From assembly GCA_943327755.2 (NCBI GenBank), contig CALPYF020000017.1:1-64000 (forward strand): 64,000 nucleotides of DNA, in the 5' to 3' direction. Numbering within the stretch: the stretch's first letter is position 1; each line of letters begins with the position of its first letter. The notes under the pieces were generated by a model. That model saw only the letters and a program-made list of their open reading frames with translations. It was not told where the DNA came from and searched no databases. The stretch comes from Deinococcus hopiensis KR-140. GTDB taxonomy: Bacteria; Deinococcota; Deinococci; Deinococcales; Deinococcaceae. The translations under genes were made by a program, and so were the position numbers. This document shows positions 7,666-17,589 of this stretch, piece by piece.

Positions 7666-9132
7666 TCAGGTGGGCGGGGCGGCCCAGGCCCGCGTCAGTG
7701 CAGCCGTGCCCAATCGCAGCTGTTCCGGCGTCAGGTGGGCAAACCCCAGCAGGATGGCCGGGGGGTGTACGCCCTGCGCGAGGGGTGCGACGCCACTGAC
7801 GGCTGCGCCCTGGGCAGCCGCCCCGGCCAGCGCCTGCGCTTCCGTCCACCCCGCAGGCAGCGGCAGGTAGAGGTGCAGGCCGCCGGGTGCCGGGTGGGGC
7901 GTCCAGCCGGGCAGGTGCTCGGCGAGGGCCTGCACGAGCACGTCGCGGCGGTGCGTGAGGGCGGCGCGGGCGCGGCGCAGGTGGCGGCTGTACGCGCCGC
8001 TGCCGAGGACGTCCGCGAGGGCCAGGGCGTCCAGGCGGCCCGGGACGCGGTCGGTGAGGGGGCGGGTGGCGGCCAGGACGCGCACGACGTCGGGCGGGGC
8101 GGCCAGGAAGCCGCTGCGGGTGACGGGTGCGAGGCTCTTGCTGAACGAGCCGAGCAGGATCACGCGGTCGGGCGCGACGCCCTGCAGGACGGCGGGTGGG
8201 CGGGCGGCGTGGTACAGGTCGGCGGCGTAGTCGTCTTCCAGGATGAACGCGCCGCTGCCTCGCGCCCAGGTGATCAGCGCCTGCCTACGCGTGGCGGGCA
8301 GCGCGGCGCCCGTGGGGTACTGGCAGCCGGGCGTGACGTACAGCAGCGTGGCCTGCGCGGGTAGGCGGTCCGGCCGGACGCCCCGGTCGTCCACGGGGAC
8401 GGGCTGCACCTGCGCGCCGGTGGCGGCCAGCGCGGCGCGCGCGCCGGGGTAGGTGGGGTCCTCGACGGCTGCGAGCCGTCCGGGCTCCAGGAAGACGCGG
8501 GCCAGGGCGTCCAGCGCGCCCTGCGTGCCGCCGGTCAGGAGGATCATGTCGGGCGTGACCTGCGCGCCGCGTTCGGCGTTCAGGTGAGCGGCCAGTGCGC
8601 GGCGGGTCTCCAGGGGGCCCAGGAGATCGTCGGGCTGTCCAGCGCGCAGGGCCTGTGCGGCGCGGCGGGCCAGCGCCTGCGTCCACGCGGCTTCCGGGTA
8701 CAGCTCGGGGACGGGCTGCCCGACGCGGAAGTCCACGAGGTACTCGCCGCCCGCGTCCTCGATCTGTCCGGCCAGGGCGCGCCCGGCCCAGGCGCTCAGG
8801 GGCAGCGCGACGGTCGGGGTAGCGGGTGGCGGGTGCGCGGGGACGCTGACGCGAGTGCCGCTGCGGCCCTGCGCCTGCACGTACCCTTCGAGTTCCAGTT
8901 GCGCCAGGGCGTCCACCAGCGTGTTGCGCGCCACGCCCAGGTGCTCCGCGAGGCGGCGGTGGCCGGGCAGGCGGGTGCCTTCGGGCAGCAGACCGCGCGT
9001 GATCGCGGCTCGCAGCGTGCGGGTGACCTGCGCGTGGCGAGTCTCGCCGGGCTGCGCGGGCGGGAGGGTCAGGGCGTCCAGCCAGCCGGGCGCTGAGTGA
9101 TCCGGGCTCAGCGGAATTCCCGTTCCAGCCAC
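7666..9132 (-). CDS. MocR/PdxR-type regulator (GntR HTH fused to an aminotransferase fold)
   Basis: The protein has 488 residues. The N-terminal GntR winged helix spans about 32-98 (HRRLAEHLGVARNTLVDALA). The rest is a fold-type I PLP domain with TGGTQGALD near 200, LEDDYAADLYH near 298 and the PLP-binding Lys332 in LGSFSKSLAPV. Such proteins are transcription factors that sense PLP or amino compounds; some control pdxST or GABA genes. Start is GTG at 9132, inside the end of the upstream gene (25-base overlap), because no other start codon precedes the HTH. No pyridoxal or GABA gene adjoins it, so its target is unknown. Confidence 0.9.
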   Translation of the reverse strand: MAGTGIPLSPDHSAPGWLDALTLPPAQPGETRHAQVTRTLRAAITRGLLPEGTRLPGHRRLAEHLGVARNTLVDALAQLELEGYVQAQGRSGTRVSVPAHPPPATPTVALPLSAWAGRALAGQIEDAGGEYLVDFRVGQPVPELYPEAAWTQALARRAAQALRAGQPDDLLGPLETRRALAAHLNAERGAQVTPDMILLTGGTQGALDALARVFLEPGRLAAVEDPTYPGARAALAATGAQVQPVPVDDRGVRPDRLPAQATLLYVTPGCQYPTGAALPATRRQALITWARGSGAFILEDDYAADLYHAARPPAVLQGVAPDRVILLGSFSKSLAPVTRSGFLAAPPDVVRVLAATRPLTDRVPGRLDALALADVLGSGAYSRHLRRARAALTHRRDVLVQALAEHLPGWTPHPAPGGLHLYLPLPAGWTEAQALAGAAAQGAAVSGVAPLAQGVHPPAILLGFAHLTPEQLRLGTAALTRAWAAPPT

Positions 9133-9413
9133 GCGCGCTGCCCACCCTCGGCCTCCAGGGCCTGCCCGGCGTTGTCCAGGAAGCGGTCGCGGGCGGCCTG
9201 CGCCTGCTCGGGGGTCAGGCCGTGCGCGGCGGGGTCACGCAGCAGCTCGCGCAGCAGCGGGAACACGGGCACGCCCGCGTGAAGGGTCCCGTTCACGGTC
9301 ACGTCGGCGGGCCACTTCAGCAGCCAGTCCAGCGCGTACGGGGCGGGCTCCAGCACACACCCGCCGGGGTACGGGATGCGGCCGGGGGTGGGGAAGGTCA
9401 CGGCGTCGGTCAT
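9108..9413 (-). CDS. Unknown soluble protein upstream of the MocR gene
   Basis: The protein has 101 residues from MTDAVTFPTPGRIPYPGG. It has no signal peptide or membrane segment and contains ALDWLLKWPADVTVNG and a charged helical C-terminus (LTPEQAQAARDRFLDN). The ATG at 9413 lies 6 bases after CATGCT, a weak leaderless -10. The long upstream extension of the frame has no start signal. It overlaps the start of the MocR gene by 25 bases, so the two are probably co-transcribed and translationally linked. No family is recognised. Confidence 0.6.
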   Translation of the reverse strand: MTDAVTFPTPGRIPYPGGCVLEPAPYALDWLLKWPADVTVNGTLHAGVPVFPLLRELLRDPAAHGLTPEQAQAARDRFLDNAGQALEAEGGQRAWLEREFR

Positions 9414-9492
9414 GCCCCCAGCATGCGCCGCGCGGGGCGGCGTGAACAGGAGGCGCGGCAACCATCCGTGCCGCACCTGCGTACGGTGAGGT

Positions 9493-9663
9493 ATGTCACT
9501 CGGCCCCCTTGAACTCGTGATGCTGCTTCTGGCCACCCTGTTCATCGCGCTGCTGGTGGCGCTGCCGCTGATGTGGTTGATGCGTGGCGCCCGGAAACGC
9601 GCTGAGCTTCAGCGGCAGGTGGATGACCTGCGCGACCGCCTGGATCACCTCGAACGGCCCTGA
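9493..9663 (+). CDS. Small single-pass membrane protein with a coiled coil
   Basis: The protein has 56 residues: MSLGPLELVMLLLATLF, further hydrophobic residues to about 29 (LMWLMRG), then a charged helix with heptad spacing (LQRQVDDLRDRLDHLERP). This layout, one helix then a short coiled coil, resembles PspB-like or envelope-stress adaptor proteins, but the similarity is architectural only. GGTGAGGT abuts the ATG and TACGGT lies 5 bases before it. The gene is divergent from 9108-9413 and converges on leuB. Ordered composition and a terminator-like hairpin after the stop support its being real. Confidence 0.6.
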   Translation: MSLGPLELVMLLLATLFIALLVALPLMWLMRGARKRAELQRQVDDLRDRLDHLERP

Positions 9664-9674
9664 AGGCAACGGGA

Positions 9675-9710
9675 GCGGCGGGCCTCTCCCCTGTCGGAGT
9701 GACCCGCCGC
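9675..9710. terminator. Hairpin between the small membrane gene and leuB
   Basis: GCGGCGGG (9675-9682) and CCCGCCGC (9703-9710) form an 8-bp stem. A second hairpin, GTCGGGT-GTTT-ACCCGAC, lies at 9718-9735 over the leuB stop codon. There is no clear T-run; together they probably separate the two convergent genes. Confidence 0.4.
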
Positions 9711-9726
9711 CCCTCGTGTCGGGTGT

Positions 9727-10777
<1,051 letters not shown>

Positions 10778-10785
<8 letters not shown>

Positions 10786-11344
10786 GCTGTTCCTCCTGTC
10801 CGGGGTGGCCGTGACCGGCCTGAGTGGAATAGGCGTTCAGGGTCTCGGCTTCCAGCGCCGCCTGATCGTTCGCCTTCATGTACTCCAGCCAGCCCCCGGC
10901 CTTCTGCACGTCCAGCGCGAACTGCGGAACGGGCACGAACGTGAGGCTCTGCCCGGTGCGGGTGTTCGTGATCGTGCCGCCCATCAGGTCCAGGTCGGCC
11001 GGATCGCCGTCCTGGAAGGCTTCCACGATCCCGTCGCATTCCAGCGCCAGGAAGCCGTTGTTGATGGAGTTGCGGTAGTAGATCCGCGCGAAGTTCGGGG
11101 CGATCACGGCCGCCACACCCGCGCCGCGCAGCGCCCAGACGGCGTGCTCGCGGCTGCTGCCGCACCCGAAGTCCGCGCCGGCCACGATGATGTCGCCGGG
11201 CTGCACGCGCCGCACGAAGTCCTTATCGTAGTCCTCCATGGCGTACTTCGCGAGTTCGCTCTCCACGTCGGTGGTCAGGTGGCGGGCGGGAATGATCTCG
11301 TCGGTGTTGATGTGATCACGGGCAAACACGTGCACGGTGGGCAT
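10778..11344 (-). CDS. leuD: 3-Isopropylmalate dehydratase small subunit
   Basis: It is the swivelling small subunit that, with LeuC, isomerises 2- to 3-isopropylmalate. The 188-residue protein has ARDHINTDEIIPARH (8-22) and the hallmark GADFGCGSSREHAVWAL near 56-72, then IIYYRNSINNG-type sequence (RIYYRNSINNGFLALEC). The C-terminus has an extra approximately 25-residue charged tail. ATG 11344 follows CGGAGGAACGACT, a good SD. It lies 21 bases after the unknown gene of the operon and overlaps leuB by 8 bases. Confidence 0.93.
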
Positions 11345-11365
11345 AGTCGTTCCTCCGGTTGAAAT

Positions 11366-12598
11366 TCAGTTCAGGTGCGAGTAGGCGCGGAGTTCGTCCG
11401 GCACCTCCTCGTCGTACAGGTCGCGCCACGCCTGACCGTCGAAGGTCACCTCGGATTCCATGAAGGTCTGCGCAAGGGGGTCCGGGTCGGTCAGGGCGTC
11501 CAGGGGAATGTCGAGGCGCACGGCGGTCGGGACGGGCAGGTCGGTGCCCTCGGGGATGACAAGTTCCTCGGCGTACACGTTCTCCAGCATCTGCCGGGTC
11601 CACTTGGCCCAGTCGTCGGGGGTGCCGGCGCCGGTCGTGTCGCGCAGTTCGGTGCGCAGGCGATCGGCGTGCTCGTCGGGGATCTCGTTCTCGTCCCATT
11701 CGACGCGGCCGTCGGCGTACACGGTGACGGGCACGGTCTCCAGGTCGAAGATGTCGGCGAGTTCGGCGGGCAGGCCGCCCTCGAAGGTCTGCCCGTCGGC
11801 GTACGACACCCATTCCTCGCCGTCCAGGGTGTAGGCGGCGCTGCCCTCCTGCGGGACGACCTCCACGTTGCCGAGCACCGCGAAGGCGCGGCTGAACGGC
11901 GTCTGGAGGGGCGCGGGTTGCGTCAGGTCGAACACGACGCGCTTGGCGACCGGGCTCTCGTCCCCGGCGTCCGGGGCGAGTTCGAGGTGGATTTCCTGCC
12001 ACTCGGCGTCGGTCTCGCCGTGGTACTCGCGGGCGAGTTCCTCGATGGCTTCGAGCAGCTCGGCGGGTGGTTCGGGGTCAATGTCGGTGCGGCCCTCGCG
12101 GTACTGCTCGACGGTCAGCGAGGCGACGGTCTCGCCGGTCAGGCGCGCGGCGGGGTGGGTCAGGAGGCGGCGCACGGCGGTGTTCGGGTCGGCGTTCGCG
12201 GGGAAGGTCTCCCAGCGCTGCCCGTCGAAGGAGTGCTGCACGCCGCGCAGGCGGACGTGCCCGCCGTCCACGCGGATGTCCCCCTCGTGCGGCTGCCCGC
12301 CGGTCGTGAGTTCCCCCGCCACGTGCCGGTGCGGCGCGACGGGAAGGGCGGCGACGTCCTCGGCGGTGGTCAGCGTGCCGTCCACGCGGCCGTGCAGCAC
12401 GAGCTGCGTGCGGAACTGGCTGTCCCACGCGGCGCCGTACGGCAGCGCGAGGCGCAGGGCCTGTTCGATCTTCCCGCGCAGCGCGGCGTCGTCGGGCACC
12501 TGCGTGAACGTCAGCGTGCCGTCGGCGTCCAGCTGCGCCTCGAAGGGATGGACGGTGGGCATCAGACCCAGTTGTTTGCGGCGTTTGGCTTCACCCAT
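11366..12598 (-). CDS. Unknown acidic protein inside the leucine operon
   Basis: The protein has 410 residues and starts MGEAKRRKQLGLMP, an N-terminal signature shared by several uncharacterised bacterial proteins. It is strongly acidic, has no signal or membrane segment, and shows a recurring motif (S/T/Y)-x-DG-x-x-W: HSFDGQRWETF near 118, YTLDGEEWVSY near 257 and VTFDGQAWRDL near 390. Paired DPDPLAQTF/DADGTLTF stretches also suggest repeats of one domain. It sits 12 bases after the RhtB-type gene and 21 bases before leuD, so it should be co-expressed with leucine genes. No known enzyme of the pathway matches it. Function unknown. Confidence 0.75.
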   Translation of the reverse strand: MGEAKRRKQLGLMPTVHPFEAQLDADGTLTFTQVPDDAALRGKIEQALRLALPYGAAWDSQFRTQLVLHGRVDGTLTTAEDVAALPVAPHRHVAGELTTGGQPHEGDIRVDGGHVRLRGVQHSFDGQRWETFPANADPNTAVRRLLTHPAARLTGETVASLTVEQYREGRTDIDPEPPAELLEAIEELAREYHGETDAEWQEIHLELAPDAGDESPVAKRVVFDLTQPAPLQTPFSRAFAVLGNVEVVPQEGSAAYTLDGEEWVSYADGQTFEGGLPAELADIFDLETVPVTVYADGRVEWDENEIPDEHADRLRTELRDTTGAGTPDDWAKWTRQMLENVYAEELVIPEGTDLPVPTAVRLDIPLDALTDPDPLAQTFMESEVTFDGQAWRDLYDEEVPDELRAYSHLN

Positions 12599-12610
12599 GG
12601 TGCACCCAGC

Positions 12611-13231
12611 TTACTCGCGTGACGCGAGCAGCAGCCCGCCGAAGCCCAGCATCAGGGTGCCGGCCACGCGGTCCACGGCCCGGCGGGCGCGCAGGTAGGC
12701 GCGCTGCATGGGCGCGGTGGACATGCCCGCAGCGACCAGCGCGAACCAGCCCAGGCTGAGACCCACGATCACGGCGAACGCCGCGAGTTTCAGGCCGGTG
12801 CCCGCGTGCGCCCCGAGGACGCCGCTGAACACGCTGCCGAAGAACACGGCGGCCTTGGGGTTGCTGATATTCGTCAGGAACCCGGCACGCAGCGCGGCGA
12901 GGTCGCTGATCGGCGCCTGGATGGGCGCGGACTGCGAGTCGGGCCGGGCGCTGCTGCGCCAGAGGTTCACGCCCATCCACAGCAGGTACGCGCCGCCCGC
13001 GACCTTCACCGCGCCGTGAATCCAGGGGAACGCCTGGAACAGCAGCCCGATGCCCAGCAGGGCCAGCGCCGCCCAGCACGCGATGCCCAGCACCACACCC
13101 AGTCCGGCCAGCAGGGCCGCGCGGCGGGTGCGGGCCAGGGCGGTCTGGCTGACGAGCAGCACGTCCGGCCCGGGAATGACGAGCACCACCGTGTGGATGG
13201 CCGCGACGGCCAGCAGAATGTTCAGGTCCAC
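12611..13231 (-). CDS. LysE/RhtB-family amino-acid exporter
   Basis: The protein has 206 residues with six predicted membrane helices. The family signature VVLVIPGPDVLLVSQTAL lies at about 15-32, and FLTNISNPKAAVFF near 118 is typical. Members export lysine, threonine, homoserine or leucine (the E. coli LeuE is one). The start is GTG 13231, 4 bases after GAGGAGAGAGG. It lies 26 bases after leuC and 12 bases before the unknown operon gene. Its place between leuC and leuD suggests a leucine or branched-chain substrate, by inference from context only. Confidence 0.88.
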   Translation of the reverse strand: MDLNILLAVAAIHTVVLVIPGPDVLLVSQTALARTRRAALLAGLGVVLGIACWAALALLGIGLLFQAFPWIHGAVKVAGGAYLLWMGVNLWRSSARPDSQSAPIQAPISDLAALRAGFLTNISNPKAAVFFGSVFSGVLGAHAGTGLKLAAFAVIVGLSLGWFALVAAGMSTAPMQRAYLRARRAVDRVAGTLMLGFGGLLLASRE

Positions 13232-13257
13232 GCCTCTCTCCTCCTCTCGTCCGTTGC

Positions 13258-14544
<1,287 letters not shown>

Positions 14545-14562
14545 GATGAAACCTCCCCCAGG

Positions 14563-14602
14563 AAAAACACGCCCCCGGTCGCTGCTCGCTTCCGGGGGCG
14601 TG
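14563..14602 (-). terminator. Attenuator terminator in the leuC leader
   Basis: The arms at 14592-14602 and 14568-14578 (CACGCCCCCGG and CCGGGGGCGTG on the minus strand) form a perfect 11-bp GC stem followed by TTTTT. It lies between the leader peptide and the leuC SD, so it must be bypassed for the operon to be read. GGGGGCGT at the end of the leader peptide is the exact complement of ACGCCCCC in the 5' arm and could form an anti-terminator. Confidence 0.85.
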
Positions 14603-14623
14603 TGGGTGAACGCTGGGCTGCGC

Positions 14624-14689
14624 TCAACGCCCCCAGCGAAGAAGAAGCACCGCAGTGGGCGCGTTCCGGCGTCGTGGTGGGTTGAACAT
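14624..14689 (-). CDS. leuL: Leucine leader peptide
   Basis: The ORF has 21 codons, ATG to TGA: MFNPPRRRNAPTAV, then LLL, then RWGR. The three Leu codons are consecutive CTT (14647-14639), a codon otherwise rare in this GC-rich genome. TAGACT lies 6 bases before the ATG, so the peptide starts a leaderless mRNA. A weak -35, GTGACC, lies 18 bases further up. A Trp and Gly codon follow the Leu run and overlap a possible pause hairpin (CGCTGGG/CCCAGCG). Shortage of charged Leu-tRNA should stall ribosomes here and change folding of the downstream terminator. Too short for routine gene calling. Confidence 0.82.
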   Translation of the reverse strand: MFNPPRRRNAPTAVLLLRWGR

Positions 14690-14695
14690 GCCCGG

Positions 14696-14725
14696 AGTCT
14701 ACGGGAGCGGCGCGGCGCAGGTCAC
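14696..14725 (-). promoter_or_regulatory. Promoter of the leucine operon
   Basis: On the minus strand GTGACC (14725-14720) and TAGACT (14701-14696) are separated by 18 bases. The -10 is 6 bases from the leader ATG, giving a start site at or next to it. An inverted repeat, CTGTCAG-ATC-CTGACAG (14754-14770), lies about 30 bases upstream and may bind a regulator. Confidence 0.6.
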
Positions 14726-14981
14726 GCAGGTGTGTAGACGGGCACGGCGGGCACTGTCAGATCCTGACAGGACGGCGCGAACCGGCACCTCAAGGCGCCC
14801 CCGCGCCGCACGGGCAACGAAACGCCCTGCCGGACGCGTCCGGGGTCACCTCGCCCCGCCTGTCGTGCTGGCCGTCCGGCAGCGCGGCCCGGGCCGGTGA
14901 ACGCCGTGTGGGCGCACGCCGGTCAGGGAATCATCACTTTGGCGTATGAATCGGGTCAGGGGCGCTGCGTATGCTTATGGC

Positions 14982-15251
14982 ATGAATGTCACCCGTCACT
15001 TCAGTGATACGCGGACGGACGAGGGCCGCGTGAGAATTCTCGTGCAGTCCGGTCAGTTCGTCCTAGACGCTGAAGGGCCGGGCTGGCAGCGCCGCAGCGT
15101 CCACGCGAACCTGGGGGACGTCACGCTGGAACTGGCGTGGCTGCCGGGTCTCGGGGCCGGTCTATACAGCGCCGCGTTGGACGATATCGCCCGGCAGGTG
15201 CAGCTGGACGGTGGCGCGCGCAGTGGTGCCGACCTGCCCGGCGCGGCGTGA
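14982..15251 (+). CDS. Small unknown protein
   Basis: The protein has 89 residues from MNVTRHFSDTRTDEG. The sequence alternates polar and hydrophobic residues (VRILVQSGQFVLDAEGPGW, VTLELAWLPGLGAGLY) and suggests a small all-beta domain, with no signal or membrane segment. TATGCT lies 6 bases before ATG 14982, a clear leaderless start; the frame upstream to 14946 lacks a signal. It is divergent from the leucine operon and converges with 15290-15658. Family unknown. Confidence 0.65.
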   Translation: MNVTRHFSDTRTDEGRVRILVQSGQFVLDAEGPGWQRRSVHANLGDVTLELAWLPGLGAGLYSAALDDIARQVQLDGGARSGADLPGAA

Positions 15252-15289
15252 CCGTCTGATCTTCGTCCTTGCAGAGAGCGGCCTGCCAC

Positions 15290-15658
15290 CTACTCGACGA
15301 ACCAGATCACGAGCCGCGCCTCGTTTCCCTGGCCTTCCAGGGCGTACGCGAAGGCGGCCCAGGCGAGCACGCGGGCGTGGTGCGCCTCAGGCAGGTGCGC
15401 GGTCAGGGTCGCGAGGTCGGCGGCGCTGAGCACGGTGCGGCCGGTGATCTCGCCGTCCTCGAACAGTGCCTCGGCGCTGACCTGCACGCTCAGGTCGTCC
15501 GGGTGGCCCAGGTCGTTGAGATGGGCCGCCTGAAGCGCATGGTGCAGTTCAGCGGCTGGCTCAAGCAGGAAGCGGGCCTCGCCGCTCCAGTCGGTCTGAG
15601 GGCTCTCGCCTAGGGGGTGGGGGCGGGTTTCGCAGAAGATAAACGCCAGGGCAGGCAC
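15290..15658 (-). CDS. Small unknown cytoplasmic protein
   Basis: The protein has 122 residues. It runs from a GTG start (15658), PALAFIFCETRPHP, to LVIWFVE. It is acidic and Leu/Ala-rich with no membrane segment; TLTAHLPEAHHARVLAWAAFAYALEG near 83-108 looks helical. No SD or clear -10 supports the start, so the N-terminus is uncertain. It is tail-to-tail with 14982-15251, 38 bases apart. The family is not recognised. Confidence 0.55.
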   Translation of the reverse strand: MPALAFIFCETRPHPLGESPQTDWSGEARFLLEPAAELHHALQAAHLNDLGHPDDLSVQVSAEALFEDGEITGRTVLSAADLATLTAHLPEAHHARVLAWAAFAYALEGQGNEARLVIWFVE

Positions 15659-15825
15659 AGCGCGCCACCTCGGGACGCACCCGCCAGCAGATCACGCGGG
15701 CATGAGGGTGAGGCCAGTGGGTCTCCCCCCCCTCCTCATCTTTCTGGTGACCTGGATGGGGGTGGTGAAGGGGTATCGGCGGGCCGACAGCGGGCCGGAG
15801 GGCTTCCGACCGGCTGGACAGAGCA

Positions 15826-15858
15826 GCGGCCCGGCCTCTCACGTGGGGGCCGGGCCGC
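15826..15858. terminator. Strong hairpin downstream of mqnC
   Basis: GCGGCCCGGCC (15826-15836) pairs with GGCCGGGCCGC (15848-15858), an 11-bp GC stem, 17 bases after the mqnC stop. No T-run follows on the minus strand. It is probably the transcript end, possibly bidirectional. Confidence 0.5.
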
Positions 15859-15874
15859 CTGGGGTGGGGACAGG

Positions 15875-17059
15875 TCAGCCCGCGGAGCCGACGGCGCGGT
15901 CCCCTTCGGGGTTCTCGGGCGCGCGGTTCAGGATGGCCTGCGCGTCGGGCCAGTCGATGATCTGGAAGCGGCTGTTGCGGATGGCGGGCGTGAAGCCGGC
16001 GTCCACGGCGATGCGGATCAGTTCGCGCACGGTCGCTTGGTGGCGGTCGTGTCCGGCGGCGGCCGAGACGACGTTCTCCTCCAGCATGGTGGATCCGAGG
16101 TCGTTGGCGCCGTAGTACAGCGCGGCCTGCCCCACCTTGAAGCCCTGCGCGGGCCAGGAGGCCTGGATGTTGGGGATGTTGTCCAGCGCGATGCGGGCGA
16201 TGGCGAGCTGCTGGAGGTACTCGTGCGCGGTCGCGCCGGGGGCCTTGCCGTGCAGGCGGGTGTGTTCGGTCTGGAGGGTCCACATAGCGAAGCCGGAGAA
16301 GCCGTTGCCGTCGTAGTCACGGTTGGCCTTGTCCTGCTGCTCGCGGATCTTCAGGAGGTGGCTGGCGCGTTGCGCGTAGGTCTCGCCGAAGCCGATGACC
16401 ATGGTGGCGATGGTGTACAGGCCCTTGCGCTGCGCGGCGTCGATGATGCGGAACCAGTCCTCGCTGCGGATGCGCGCGGGGGCAGCCTTGGCCCGCACGT
16501 CGTCCTCCAGGATCTCGCCACCCGCGCCGGGCAGCCCGTCGAGACCCGCCTCGATCAGCGTGTCGAGCAGGTCGTCGAGGCTCAGGCCGAAGGTCTTCTC
16601 CATGAACAGCACTTCTTCCGGGGAGAAGGCGTCGATGCGGATGGTGGGGTGGTGCGCCTTGACGTGCCGCAGCAGGCCCGTGTAGTAGTCCAGGCCCAGC
16701 TCGGGGTTCACGCCGCCCTGCAGCAGGATGCGGGTGCCGCCCACCGCTTCGAGTTCGCGGATCTTGTGGCTGATCTGCTCGTAGTCCAGGGTGTAGCTGT
16801 CCTGCTGGCGGCGGGTGCGGTAGAAGGCGCAGAAGTTGCAGCCGACGTTGCAGATGTTGGTGTAGTTGATGTTCCGGTCGATCAGGAACGTGACGGTGTC
16901 CGGGTCGCGCCGCGTGAGGCGCAGGTGGTGGGCGACGGCGGCGACGTCCGGGAGGGGCTGGTGGTACAGCGCCTCGATCTCGGCGTGGGTCAGGCGGTCG
17001 CCGCGTGCGGCGCGGGGCAGCAGGTCGCCCGCTGCGGGGGTGGGGGCGGGTGCGGTCAT
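15875..17059 (-). CDS. mqnC: Cyclic dehypoxanthinyl futalosine synthase
   Basis: A radical-SAM enzyme of the futalosine route to menaquinone; it cyclises dehypoxanthinyl futalosine. The 394-residue protein has the cluster motif CNVGCNFCAF (CxxxCxxC) near 70-79, preceded by RNINYTNI, typical of MqnC and not MqnE. ILLQGGVNPELGLDYY follows near 110 and GFGETYAQRASHL near 225. ATG 17059 lies 6 bases after TACGCT (leaderless); the in-frame extension to 17107 is ignored. It stands alone. Deinococcus respires with menaquinone, so the gene is core. Confidence 0.93.
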   Translation of the reverse strand: MTAPAPTPAAGDLLPRAARGDRLTHAEIEALYHQPLPDVAAVAHHLRLTRRDPDTVTFLIDRNINYTNICNVGCNFCAFYRTRRQQDSYTLDYEQISHKIRELEAVGGTRILLQGGVNPELGLDYYTGLLRHVKAHHPTIRIDAFSPEEVLFMEKTFGLSLDDLLDTLIEAGLDGLPGAGGEILEDDVRAKAAPARIRSEDWFRIIDAAQRKGLYTIATMVIGFGETYAQRASHLLKIREQQDKANRDYDGNGFSGFAMWTLQTEHTRLHGKAPGATAHEYLQQLAIARIALDNIPNIQASWPAQGFKVGQAALYYGANDLGSTMLEENVVSAAAGHDRHQATVRELIRIAVDAGFTPAIRNSRFQIIDWPDAQAILNRAPENPEGDRAVGSAG

Positions 17060-17178
17060 GTCCGGAGCGTAGCACCGCGCCCGGCGGGCATTGGTCTCCC
17101 CTTTCACCGAACCGGGCCGGTTAGGAAACGCGCCGGGCCCGGGGTGGTCCCGTGGCCCGGCGCGCCGTGTCGCTTTAC

Positions 17179-17589
17179 TCAGGGTTGCCCGATGGGGGCG
17201 CGCAGGCGGCCCGGTCCGGCGAACGCCACGGCGAGGCTGGCGGCGAGCAGCACGAGTGGGAATTCCAGGCCGTTCGGGTTGAAAAACCCGGCCTTCAGGT
17301 GCACCAGCGCGATGGCCACGAGCATGTTCACGGCGAGCAGCACCCCGGCGGCGCGGCTGTACACGCCGAGGATCAGCAGCAGGCCGCCCAGCAGTTCCAC
17401 GGTGGCGACCACGGGGGCGCTGATGCCGGGGACGGGCACGCCCATCTGCGTGAAGGCCTGGGTGGTGCCAGGAAGGGTGTACGTGAAGAATTTCTGCGCG
17501 CCGTGCATGACGAACACGAGGCCGGTGGCGAGGCGCAGCAGCAGCAGGGCGAGGTCGGGGTTCAGGGCGGGGGCGGTGCGGGTGGTCAT
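17179..17589 (-). CDS. DoxX-family membrane protein
   Basis: The protein has 136 residues and four predicted helices. The DoxX signature LLLLRLATGLVFVMHGAQKF is at 15-34 and LLGGLLLILGVYSRAAGVLL lies near 66-85. Members are small quinone-associated or redox-stress membrane proteins of uncertain chemistry. Its ATG overlaps the stop of the MarR gene by 4 bases (ATGA), so the two are translationally coupled. The MarR protein probably represses both in response to an electrophile or oxidant. Confidence 0.85.
   Translation of the reverse strand: MTTRTAPALNPDLALLLLRLATGLVFVMHGAQKFFTYTLPGTTQAFTQMGVPVPGISAPVVATVELLGGLLLILGVYSRAAGVLLAVNMLVAIALVHLKAGFFNPNGLEFPLVLLAASLAVAFAGPGRLRAPIGQP

Noticed and set aside
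11375..12622. 415-codon plus-strand ORF
   Set aside because: Mirror of the unknown leucine-operon gene; the minus-strand gene has the operon context and a coherent acidic sequence.
14563..14725. T-box riboswitch before leuC
   Set aside because: The region lacks the T-box sequence and specifier-loop layout; a Leu-run leader ORF explains it better.
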